A stretch of DNA of 64,000 bases from contig JAAEAF010003487.1 of the NCBI GenBank assembly GCA_011037195.1, forward strand, positions 1 to 64,000, written 5' to 3'. Origin of the DNA: Triatoma infestans (lineage: Eukaryota > Arthropoda > Insecta > Hemiptera > Reduviidae). The position numbers and the translations under genes were made by a program. Of the stretch, positions 1 to 8,884 are shown in pieces (position 1 is the stretch's first letter; each line of letters opens with the position of its first letter). A model generated the notes under the pieces. That model saw only the letters and a program-made list of their open reading frames with translations. It searched no databases and was not told where the DNA came from.

Positions 1-142
1 GTGTGTGTATGTGGGTAGGTATGTGTGAGAGTGATGTGTGTGTGTATGTGGGAAGTTATGTGTGAGTGATGTGTGTGTGTATGTGGGTAGGTATGTGTGA
101 GTGATGTGTGTGTGTATGTGGGTAGGTATGTGTGAGTGTATG
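1..142. repeat. GT-rich minisatellite
   Basis: About four head-to-tail units of roughly 35 bp are visible, each containing GTATGTGGGTAGGTATGTG followed by TGAGTGATG. One unit carries GGAAGTTATG instead of GGTAGGTATG. The array runs directly into the Agt copy that follows, at the place where other copies carry a short GT run after their GGTCTGTG motif. It therefore looks like an expansion of an internal GT tract and continues off the left edge of the window. Confidence 0.9.
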
Positions 143-630
143 TGATCAAATATCTCATAAACGAAAACTCGCAGGAAGCTCAAACTTGGTATTCCGTTCA
201 GGTACTATCACCGCATCTGATACGAAGGTTTCTGGCAAAATCCATCCAACCGGAAGTACGAATTTACTGATTTTTTTTTTTTTTTATGTGGTTCTACCAT
301 TTGTATAATATGAACATGCATTACAAACATTGTTCCAAATTTCAAGAAAATTGGCTAAACGGAAGTGCACCTTTACAGAATAAGTGTTTAAGTTTCTTTT
401 GGAATTTTTTCGAAAACGACTATAACCATTTCCGTTAAACTTGGAATGCTAACAGCCCAGATACAAATCTATCACTTTGATTTAAAACATTTAAGGCAGT
501 ATTTCTGGGACTTAATAGATTAAACACTGCCTACGGTCAATTGTTTAATCTATTAAGGTCGGTAACGCCCAAGTTGTTATGACAATACATTGTATAATTA
601 GAGAAAGACGTGTTAATATGTTTCACATTT
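143..630 (+). repeat. Agt dispersed repeat, partial copy
   Basis: This copy begins inside the element at the ATCAAATATCTCATAAACG block. It continues through CAGGAAGCTCAAACTTGG, both modules (CCGGAAGTACGAATTTACTG near 250 and CGGAAGTGCACCTTTACAG near 360) and ends with GAGAAAGACGTGTTAATATG followed by TTTCACA near 600-628. The left part is replaced by the GT minisatellite. No coding potential is visible. Confidence 0.8.
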
Positions 631-1257
631 TTGTTTTCCACGCAATGGAACGTTTCAACGTAATTTTCTGTGCAAAATTGAAATTATTCTAATGAACAGT
701 TAACTGTGCAAACAAACATTGATCGAGGATCTATTATCAACAGAGCACTATTGTACATATAAAGAGGCGTTGTCGGGCAAAATAGCAATGGATAAAAGGG
801 AGTGGCGCAATGAGTTTTCAAGATAATCCTGTAAGGATCGTTTCTTTGAATCGTTTTAAAAGTAAACTACGAAGATGTAATAACCTACAAGGTGTTCTTG
901 AAACAACAGTCTTAACTTTATACAGTAACAAAGCTTTTTAATTAACAAAAACACTAGTGTCAAAATTCAGCCTAGAAGTTTATCCTTTAATCTGCTTCAC
1001 ACTTAAAAGCTTCTCTAAGTCTTTTATTAATCTTCTTCTTTATCTAAGACAAATTTTCACCGTTCACATTGACATATTTTCTTTAAAAATATTTAGCTCT
1101 TATGCTGATTGCATTGGTTGGCACTATCACAAATACTAATGTCACAACAAACCTTTACGACCTGTTGTATTTATTTTTCCTTATGACGATTTTTCGTTTC
1201 TCATATATTCTGTTAACACACTCACCCATTTATTCAGACTATGCGCCAAAAACGTTT
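631..1257. other. AT-rich stretch without recognised gene
   Basis: I see no domain, tRNA-like box or long frame here. Two short overlapping + frames near 957-1428 have composition expected of random AT-rich DNA, and the second runs into a clear Agt copy, so neither is called as a gene. Confidence 0.6.
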
Positions 1258-1705
1258 TTACTTTCTCTTACTGCTAGTAATAGGAAGTCTTGCAATCTTG
1301 TCAAATTTTCGATAGTGGAGTTTTCACCGGAAATACATGTTTTGAGGACCTCTGAGACTGTAAAAGTGACTTCTTTTAGAAATTGGTCTGTGTGTATGTA
1401 TTTGTTTGTGTTTGTGTGGTCAGCGTAACTTAAAAATTGAAAATAATTGCGCACAGTTCAAACTTGATATTTAGTTTTTTAAGTGCTAGCATGGAACCCG
1501 GCAATAAAGTTTTGAACAAAATCAGTTAGCCGGAAGTAACATTTTACTGAATGGATTTTTGAGTTTTTTGCGATTTTCTCGCAAACAACTCTAGGGATTT
1601 TTTTTAAACTTGGTATAATAACTACAAATATAAGGAGCTACAACTTTTATTTGTAACATTTCTCCAGGAAAATTCTGGGCTTTTAAGAGAGGGGTGGGTA
1701 ATTTT
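1258..1705 (+). repeat. Agt dispersed repeat, left two thirds
   Basis: The copy starts at CTTTCTCTTACTGCTAGTAA, then shows the GTTTTCACCGGAAATACATG block near 1320, a GTGTTTGTGTGG tract, CCGGAAGTAACATTTTACTG near 1535 and TTTTCTCGCAAACAACTC near 1575. It stops in the GAAAATTCTGGGC block, where the PLE coding remnant begins, so the PLE probably inserted into it. Confidence 0.8.
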
Positions 1706-1960
1706 TACCCTCTCTCTTGCTCCGAATGCAGTTGCACGTACATAGGCCAAACCGGACGACACCTCAAAGACAGGTTTAAAGAACGCCTATGTTCTTACAT
1801 ATACAACAAAACTAACTCCACTTTTGTTACCACCTTATAAAGAACAACCACGCATCACAAAGTATAGAAAAACAATGGTCTTATTAACCAAGGCACAAAA
1901 GGAAGATGAATGGGCAGCCCGGAAAAAATAGAAATATACAAACACAAGAACCACACCTAA
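1706..1960 (+). pseudogene. Penelope-like element GIY-YIG endonuclease remnant
   Basis: The + frame from 1706 to the TAA at 1838 reads CSECSCTYIGQTGRHLKDRF and about twenty more residues. The TYIGQTGR..L..R core is the catalytic GIY-YIG motif of the C-terminal endonuclease of Penelope-like retroelements, which makes the nick used for reverse transcription. After the stop, other frames carry family-like pieces (KAQKEDEWAARKK, then EIYKHKN), so at least one stop and one frameshift break the domain. No reverse transcriptase lies upstream, where there is an Agt copy, so this is a 5'-truncated dead copy. A matching PLE terminal repeat lies about 850 bp downstream at 2760-2960. Confidence 0.8.
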
Positions 1961-1983
1961 CTATATTACAAACATACCACCAA

Positions 1984-2115
1984 CTAGTATAAAAGGATAT
2001 ATATATATAAATATATGTATGTGTATATATATATATATATAAATATATGTATGTATATATATATATTTATATATATATATATAAATATATGTATGTATAT
2101 ATATATATATATGTA
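1984..2115. repeat. TA-rich microsatellite
   Basis: Interrupted (TA)n with recurring ATATATGTATGTATATATAT units. The minus-strand isoleucine/tyrosine-rich frames over it are translations of this simple repeat and not genes. Confidence 0.95.
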
Positions 2116-2159
2116 TACAATAGATTTTAGTACACAGACACACCAAAAAAAATTGCTTG

Positions 2160-2755
2160 ATGCATGCACCTCTTATTAAATTCTAGCCTTTGGAACCAAC
2201 TTTTCTTCTTCCCTCGTTTAAAATACATATTATTTGCATAATGTACTTTTGAAATTTCCTATCGCCCCTATTAAAAAAATACGTTAAAAATGCCACCACG
2301 ATATCTCTCTCAACTTATTCTTAATGTAATTTAAATATAATCAATATAATTTAAAACAAGCATGATAAATAAAAACGAATACATTTGATTTCCTCTGTTA
2401 TTTATTTTAATATCATCTCCAATTTGCCGTTTGCTGCCAACCTTCTCACATATCATTTACCTACATATTTTCTTGTATTAACCTTGCTTGGATTTCATAT
2501 TTATTTATTATTTTTAGAAGCTTTTGACCGTCCTTAAAGTTTGTATTGCCTTCCTTCAAACTAATATCTATTCTTACTAGTATAGAAAACTCCTGAAATA
2601 GCCCCCTTCCCTAATAAAAATGACGATAAATTAACATCGCTATTATAATTGAGTTATAAAGTATCCTTCAAAACATGCTATTTATTACACATTATTTTCT
2701 AATATCTAATCCTAATTTGTAATTATTCTGTTTAAAATACACCCATAGTTCATTA
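2160..2755. other. AT-rich interval between PLE fragments
   Basis: No coding feature is recognised. It sits between the GIY-YIG remnant and the terminal repeat of the same orientation, so it may be degraded 3' untranslated sequence of that PLE. I see no direct support beyond its position. Confidence 0.4.
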
Positions 2756-2759
2756 AAAA

Positions 2760-2960
2760 CCATTAAAAACACACACATAGTCACATAACATAAAACCTCC
2801 CACACATACAAACCAACTACTGTCGAGTGTGACAGAAACATTACGTTGAAGTGAACTTTCTGCACGAAATTGATAAATTTGCTCTGACGATGGATAAAAT
2901 CCGAAACTGGTCAGGAACAAAATCAATATGTGTGCTACGACGGACAAAATACCAGATGAA
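2760..2960 (+). mobile_element. PLE terminal repeat, subfamily A
   Basis: This segment shares a long aligned block with 6040-6180 and 34330-34475. The shared parts are GTGTGACAGAAACATTACGT, a CTGCACGAAATTGATAAATT block (not in the 34.3-kb copy), a GGAT..ATCC hairpin, GAAACTGGTCAGGAACAAAA and TGCTACGACGGACAAAATAC. The shared boundaries and the upstream GIY-YIG remnant make it a PLE terminal repeat. A minus-strand short frame over it is a shadow. Confidence 0.7.
2880..2917 (+). ncRNA. Hammerhead-ribozyme-like motif, subfamily A
   Basis: The core half CTGACGA is at 2884-2890. T2891 is an extra base relative to the canonical core. Stem II is GGAT (2892-2895), loop AAA, ATCC (2899-2902). GAA at 2903-2905 is followed by the self-complementary ACTGGT (2906-2911, one wobble pair class) as a minimal stem III, and C2912 would be the cleavage base. 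Stem I is weak: AG (2913-2914) pairs with CT (2882-2883), with further A-T pairs beyond a mismatch. The family is known from PLE terminal repeats. Activity is an inference, because stem I is short and the extra T is non-canonical. Confidence 0.5.
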
Positions 2961-3585
2961 TTACATTAAACTTGTTACACTGACCAAAGACCTGGTCACT
3001 TTTGATTGAATTAGTTTTCCGAGTAAATTTATTTAAAGGAGGTTTTGGGGGAGGAATAAGGTTATGTTTCTAGCTTTTACAAAGTCTAGATTCTGCCATT
3101 CATGTATTTTGAAAAAGCTAAACTTCTAGCAAAAAATATACTCGTATGTTAGAACAGAATTAGTCAATTACAGACTAAGTACAATGTACGTAAGAGAAAG
3201 TCGTCGGGGTTGTTTGACACTAGATTTCAGAGAAATTAAAAAGTTGAATATAATCATCGATTGCCATAATTGTAATAGTTAAAATTTTCCTGTAACTAAA
3301 ACAGCATAATTTTTGGAAAATAATCATGGGGGAGGGGGGCAGAAAAACTTGAAAAAATGTAAAATAAGTCATCAAAATTTTATAATTGTTACATGCATTG
3401 CCCGTAGTCATTTAAATTGGGCATCATACAAAGTTGTTCTAGAAGTTTCTTTCAGATCCCAATTAGGAATTTTCTTTTCTCCCAATTATCTTTTTATTTG
3501 CTATTATGATATTGTACTTATTTTGGGCATTCCCATGTTTTGATGCTTATATTTAGCATCAATGAAATTAGTTTAATATTTTTTT
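2961..3585. other. No recognised gene
   Basis: AT-rich sequence with scattered short frames on both strands near 3220-3543. They overlap each other, lack any motif and are not called. A GAAAGTCGTCGGGGTTGTTTG block near 3197 resembles a degenerate Agt right end (GTCGTGTGAGTG), but the preceding body is not recognisable. Confidence 0.5.
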
Positions 3586-3765
3586 TTGTTTTTAATGTCC
3601 AACCGTTAGCAACTACAGGAGCCATTGGGCTCCTGACAGCCCAAAGTTTCATCATAATGGCATTGCTAAATTTGTAGGGTGGATATTTTTATTTTTTCTG
3701 GTCTTTTGTGACGACATCCGTCAGAGCGGGCTACACTAGTAGCTGTTACTTTTCATTTCAGGGAG
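3586..3765. other. Possible degraded SINE
   Basis: A T-rich start is followed by GTCCAACCGTTAGCAACTAC and GGGCTCCTGACAGCCC. This arrangement resembles the T-rich tail and CAACAGCCC..AGGGC body end of the minus-strand SINE at 33628-33889. No convincing box A/B or target duplication was found, so this is only a suggestion. Confidence 0.25.
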
Positions 3766-3959
3766 AAATAAAAAACGAAAGATATCACATTTATTGCAAA
3801 CATTTCCATTTTGCACTCACTGGACCTTGAATCGTGAATTTCCGGTGAAATAATCGATTTCGAAAATTTGTCACGGTCATAGTAGTTCCTCTCACCGTGG
3901 GGGAGTGCAACACAAGTAAAAATATTTACAAAAACATATTTATATTGAATGAAATTTAA

Positions 3960-4845
3960 AAACTAATGATTGATAAAGATTTCACACTACTACATCCTTG
4001 TAAAGAGAGAAATAAACGTGTGAACTACTTACATGACTTAATCTTACTGCAATTTGCCTATTATAATTGACTAATTCTTACTAGACGTTTAGTTGCCTTT
4101 ATATGAGTGGAAGAATGAAACGACTTTTTCAAGGAACCATAAACTCGCTCTCCTCTAAAAACACTTTTAAATTATTTTTCTCGGAAAAAGTTTTAACAGA
4201 AGTGAAAGATCCTTGTGTATATATCAGTGTAGCAAGTTTAGTGAAAGTTGACATTGTTTTAGTACGGAAAACTGAAAGAAAACTGTTCAGTAAATTAGCA
4301 TTTCCTGAACTGAACTGAATTTCTTCACTCGGAATTTTGGCGACATATTTAATTGTAATTAATATTATATAGATGACAGGATCGTATAATAAATTAAAAT
4401 AACACTTTAGAAAAAGCGTAACACCACCCACCCCACCCCCATTATCCCCTTAAATTAATTTTCCCAGAGAAATGATTTAAATGAAAGTTGTAGCTCATTG
4501 TATGTGCAATTGATATACTAAGTTTAAAGAAAATCGTTGGAGCCGTTTTCGAGAAAATCGCAAAAAAACTGAAAAATCCAATCAATAAAGTACTTCCGGT
4601 TGACCGATTTTGCTCAAAACCTTAAGTGTCGGGTCTCATATTAGCAATTGAATTAAATATCAAGTTTGAACCTTCTGAAATTTTCCGTTTGCGTATTATT
4701 GAACATACACAGACCAATTTAAAAAAAAAACACTTTTTCGGACTCAAAAGACTTCAAAACGTGTATTTCCGGTGAAAATTGAATATCGAAGATTTCACAT
4801 GGTTGCAATACTTCCTTTTATAACAGTAAGAGAAAGTAAAAATGA
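3960..4845 (-). repeat. Agt dispersed repeat, long copy
   Basis: On the minus strand this runs from the AGTAAGAGAAAGT complement at about 4828-4840 back through CACCGGAAATACACG (4757-4771), CCGGAAGTACTTTATTG (4588-4604) and CGGCTCCAACGATTTTCTTT (4521-4540). It ends in a TTCACAC block near 3990-4025. The section 4020-4110 is the short-form left arm also seen at 44535-44655 (ATTGACTAATTC..ACTAGACGTTTAGTTG). Confidence 0.8.
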
Positions 4846-5640
4846 ATATTAAACTAATTAAATTAACATAAATTTCATGTTTGTTCATGTCCTTTGGGAC
4901 TTTCTATTGAAATTCCTTAAAGGGAATTTGCTAATAAGCTAGATAACAATATGGTTTCACATCATTATCATTACCACACCAACCGTGTAAGCGGTGTTAA
5001 CTCGGAGATTTCTATTAAACTTTACTAAATAAGCTTCACAAAAACAAAAAAAAAAGCTATAAGCGAGATCAATTAAGCGGAATAAGGAAATAGAAACAGT
5101 ATCGATAAATTTCCATTAGCAAGTGTACTACGCAGGAGTGGGGGTACCTTTTCCCGCCATCTTTTCCTCCAGTAGTGAACATTATTTTCTCTACTTCAGT
5201 GCACTTCATTAAACAATCGATTAGCTACTAAAATGTTAATAAAGTCAATGGAGACCAAGCAATTCTGGTGATTAACTTAGATAGATGTTGCGATAGGGTG
5301 GGCCACTCTGCCACCAGCTTCAATTTAGTTGCATTTAATGGTTGAAATTAACTGCTGTCGTCATTATTTTGCCTTCTTCGTATAATTATTATTTAGATTT
5401 TATAAATATGGATTTTATATTAGAGTTGATGATATTTTTCTCTAAACAAATAAGTCTTTCAGAGCAATCAGCCCAAATTTAATGATCTACAACTGCCTGA
5501 AAAAATTAATTAATATATTGTCTCCTACAAAACCAACATTCGAATTTTATGCAACTAGCTAGACGATCGATTTCATAATCCGTTCTCGCGCCTCCAAGGC
5601 TCCCGCCAGTCAATGTTTGCTTTCGATCCTCACAACTTTC
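4846..5640. other. No recognised gene
   Basis: I see no domain, tRNA-like boxes or repeat matches to the rest of the window apart from short AT-rich similarity. A 15-bp homopolymer-like A tract sits near 5046-5056. Confidence 0.5.
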
Positions 5641-5649
5641 CAAAACAAA

Positions 5650-5965
5650 ACAAAAATCTGGTGTGAAGCACTCACAACACTTTCTCTTACTCCTACTAAT
5701 AATATAACATGAGAAATTTTATTTGAACTTGAAATTTCACTCATATGTTCAATTATTAATATAGAGTTGGTAGAGGGGGACGTGTATATCAACCAACCTA
5801 TTAGGCTGAGGCTGAGAAGTGATTACATTGCAGAGCAGAAGAGCGCGCCACTAACATTGAACCAACCTCGCATATAGCATTTCAAATATAATGCCATAAA
5901 TTACGCAGAAAAACTTGAAATCAATTTTTTCTCGAAAATGTATCAAATAACAACTGAGGATGGGT
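5650..5965 (-). repeat. Agt dispersed repeat, right part of a copy split by a PLE
   Basis: It starts at the complement of the GTGTGAGTGTTTCACACCAG end (about 5660-5695). It carries the landmark AGAAGTGATTACATTGCAGA block and the ACATTGAACCAACCTCGCAT block that also appear near 34530-34600, 50020-50080 and 53700-53750. The copy breaks at the PLE pair and resumes near 6185. Confidence 0.75.
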
Positions 5966-5969
5966 CCTC

Positions 5970-6183
5970 AAAACATCTCGTATTTTATCCGTCGCAGCAT
6001 GCATATTTATTTTATTCCTGACCGGTTTATCAAACCAAGTGTCCAGTGTGACGGAAACAATACGTTGAACTGAACTCTCTGCACGAAATTGATAAATTTG
6101 CTATGACGATGGATGAAAATCCGAAACTGGTCAGGAACAAAATAAATATGCACGCTACGGCAGAATATATACCAGAAGATAAA
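5970..6183. mobile_element. PLE terminal-repeat inverted pair, subfamily A
   Basis: The left arm (about 5978-6030, minus sense) carries the complement of ACGGATAAAATACG, TATGCATGCTGCGACGG and GACCGGTTT. The right arm (6038-6180, plus sense) carries GTGTGACGGAAACAATACGT, GGATGAAAATCC and GAAACTGGTCAGGAACAAAA. The left arm is truncated just inside the hammerhead-like motif. In the right arm the first core base is changed (ATGACGA at about 6103-6109 in place of CTGACGA), so that ribozyme-like motif is probably inactive. The pair interrupts an Agt copy. Confidence 0.7.
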
Positions 6184-6184
6184 A

Positions 6185-6775
6185 GTAATAGGTTTATATG
6201 TGTGCAGTATACAGTCTAAGTTTAAAGGAATCATTTTCAAGAGAAATTCGATAAATTAAAAACCTATTCTGTAAAGTTGCACTTCCGATGAAATTCTTGT
6301 TCTTTCTAATTAATATTATACAGGGGGCAGAACCATACATTCACTGATGTGCCCTTACCACCTCCAACACCCCCCCCCCCGCCGCCGCCAAAAAAAATAA
6401 ATTTTACTGGGAAAATGTTTCAAATCAAAGTGGCAGCTGTTTGTAAGTATGTAGATTGCAAGTGAAGTCTAAAGCAAATCTTTGGAACCGTTATCAAGGA
6501 AGTCGCGAACAAACCGTTCAGTAATGTCGCACTTCCGGCTGGTGGATTTTGCCCAAAATCTTCGTGTCAGATGCGGTATTACTACCTAACTAACGGAATA
6601 CCAAGTTTAAGCTTCCTGCGATATTTTGTTCGCTCACACCCACATGTACAGATCATTCGCTACAAACATTTTGTTCGCCCTCGGAGACCTCAAAACATGT
6701 ATTTCCGGTGAAAACTCGAAATTCAAAAATTGACACGATCGCAAGTACTAGGAAAAAAGAGAAAATAAAAATCAT
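6185..6775 (-). repeat. Agt dispersed repeat, left part of the split copy
   Basis: Landmarks on the minus strand are AGTGCAACTTTACAGAATAG (about 6266-6285), a C-rich CACCCCCCCCCCCGCCG stretch at 6366-6386, CCGGAAGTGCGACATTACTG (6519-6538), GAAGCTTAAACTTGGTATTC (6598-6618) and CACCGGAAATACATG (6697-6712). It ends with CTAGTACTTGCGATCGTGTC near 6735-6754. Confidence 0.8.
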
Positions 6776-8845
6776 TGTCAGAAGACAGATTTTTCGGTCG
6801 AAAAATGATTATTTATGTGCTTTTTGAATACGAATGCGGCAGATGGCATGAATATTACAGTTACCTTTTTTTTAAAGCGTCATTAAAAAAACTGCATTAA
6901 CATGATAGGATATAAAAGTGAGTTGCACTTATGTTTGCATAGCAATGAACCTCCGTTCATAATTATTCATTCACTGTTAATTTTATGTACGCATGATTGT
7001 ATAGTCAGCTTTCATTGATACACCAATGTTAGGTAACTAGGTGAACTATTATGTACTTTTCTTGTCGTTTTACTGATTGTTATGTAACCTGGTATCAACT
7101 GACGCTATTAAAACAATATTATTTTAATAGCGTCAACGCTCTTCAGTATCGCTATTCAGGCTAATGTTATGCTGAATCTAAAAAAAAAATTACTTGGAAA
7201 GAGAAAACCAAAATTCACTGTAGTGAAGTGAACACTCCTCTCACTAAAGCGAGGAAACTGAGGCTGTCACCTGTGGAAAAGTATCAACAATTTTTTTCGC
7301 CAATGGAGTGGAGTTTACACTGTAGTAGCAGCGTCGCTGCCAACATGAAGGGAGCTGTTCTTCTTAGAGCTCTCAGAGGAGAGGGACCATACATTGTACC
7401 AATATCTCACCGAAAGGTAGATGAATGATTTTTTGGTGAGGAAATGAGCCGTAAACCTGAAATGGCTCCTAGGCCAGTGAAGAAGTGTGGGGTGGAGCGA
7501 TTCTTCCATTCTATTCTTTGCCTGCCTTGCACTCCGTGCCCGTACAACAAACTACGGAGTAGGAGAGGTAGAAAAAAGTAAAAAAAAATTGCGAGAGAGA
7601 ATGGGGGACAATTTTCATATTACCTTGTTGTTGGTGGGAACCCACTGTGGGTTCTAGATGGAAGAGAGGGGAGAGAGCAGTGTACTGGGTAATGGAGGGT
7701 GAACCTTCTCTGGTACAAGGTAGAAGAACCCTCTCAGCTCCCGTACTATATCCTACATCAAATAGAAATGGGAAACAGTTCATCCACTCTGTCCCCGTTT
7801 TTTTCTCTCCATAGTTCAAGTAATATTCCTCTTAGATATGGCTCTTCTATAAAGTAAGAGTTATAAAAAAAGGGAGGGTACACAGAAAGATGTCCGTGTA
7901 TCGTCTATGTTTTGAGCTTGAGAGAAAAGAAAATAGAAAACTCTATTTAGTTTTCCTCCACTGCCTCGCCGTAAAAACAAATGTGAAAAAGTAAAATAGA
8001 AAACCCACACATTACTCTTTCTGGGTTTCCCTTGTCTAACCAACAATGTAATGAAAATATTTGTACCTTTGCCCGGCCGTTTTTCATTAAAACTTCTACA
8101 ATGTGAAACACTCAAAGAACTTCTTTTACATTCTAAAGAAGGAAGGAATGAGTGCATCCTTTTCAGTCATTTTTTTTTCTGAAATTCAGCGCTCACCTGA
8201 AGTACATGTAATGAAAACTTTTAGGCTACAGTGTCTGGAAAAGGTTTTTTTCTTAAAAAAAATAATTGGTATGTAGTGTATTTGTGTCTGGTGTGACATA
8301 CACAAACTCCTAACAACTTCACATATACACTTTACATTTTATTAACAAACTCTGACACCTGAGTGAGCCATAATAGATCTCTCAATGACAGCAGATTAGG
8401 CATCAGCTTCCAGCTATAAGCCATAATTCATGGACACTCTTATCTCTTCAGCAAGCAAAGAAATGAGGTTTTCTAGTACATATAAAAGAGGAGGAACCAG
8501 CATATGAGGAAAAGTGGGCAGCTACCGTTAGTTATCGAACCTAGATACCGAAGGCCAGAACCAAAGGTGCTGGGAACCTCGGTGTGCTTACTACAAGCCC
8601 CCACCCCCAAAATACAGAATGCCTCCTGGCGTGTCTTGACTCTTCATGGCTGTTGCACCAAAGGTAAGGTAATAATAGAGGTGCATATGAGAGAATCCTA
8701 AAAAGTGTTCTTTCTTTATGTTGTATTACCTCTCCATTAAAGGCAATTCAACATTTTGAAAATATTCCATCTTCCAAACAAAAATTGTTCACTTAGGATC
8801 AAGAGAAAGACTAAGAGAAGTGTTGTGAATGTTTCAACAGATTAT
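6776..8845. other. Gene-poor interval
   Basis: No domain was recognised in 2.07 kb. Short frames at 7228-7428, 7511-7819 (minus), 7861-8157 (minus) and 8504-8701 lack motifs, and their overlapping antisense frames are equally long. At 7095-7135 TAATAGCGTC and its neighbourhood are repeated in inverted order (GACGCTATTAAAACAATATT then ATTTTAATAGCGTC), a short perfect hairpin of about 15 bp per arm. Confidence 0.5.
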
Positions 8846-8846
8846 A

Positions 8847-8884
8847 GAGAGAGAGAGAGAGAGAAAGGAGAAAGAAAGAAACTT
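8847..8884. repeat. GA microsatellite at a LINE 3' end
   Basis: (GA)n followed by GAAAGGAGAAAGAAAGAAAC. On the minus strand it lies directly after an AATAAAAG polyadenylation-like signal, so it is probably the simple-repeat tail of the LINE at 8885-11480. Confidence 0.85.

Noticed and set aside
1961..2169. Ile/Tyr-rich minus-strand frames
   Set aside because: Translation of a TA microsatellite.
3586..3765. Confident SINE call
   Set aside because: Only loose similarity to the 33.6-kb SINE. No box B or target duplication was found.
6100..6136. Active hammerhead in the 6.1-kb PLE copy
   Set aside because: The first core base is A in place of C (ATGACGA), a position needed for catalysis.
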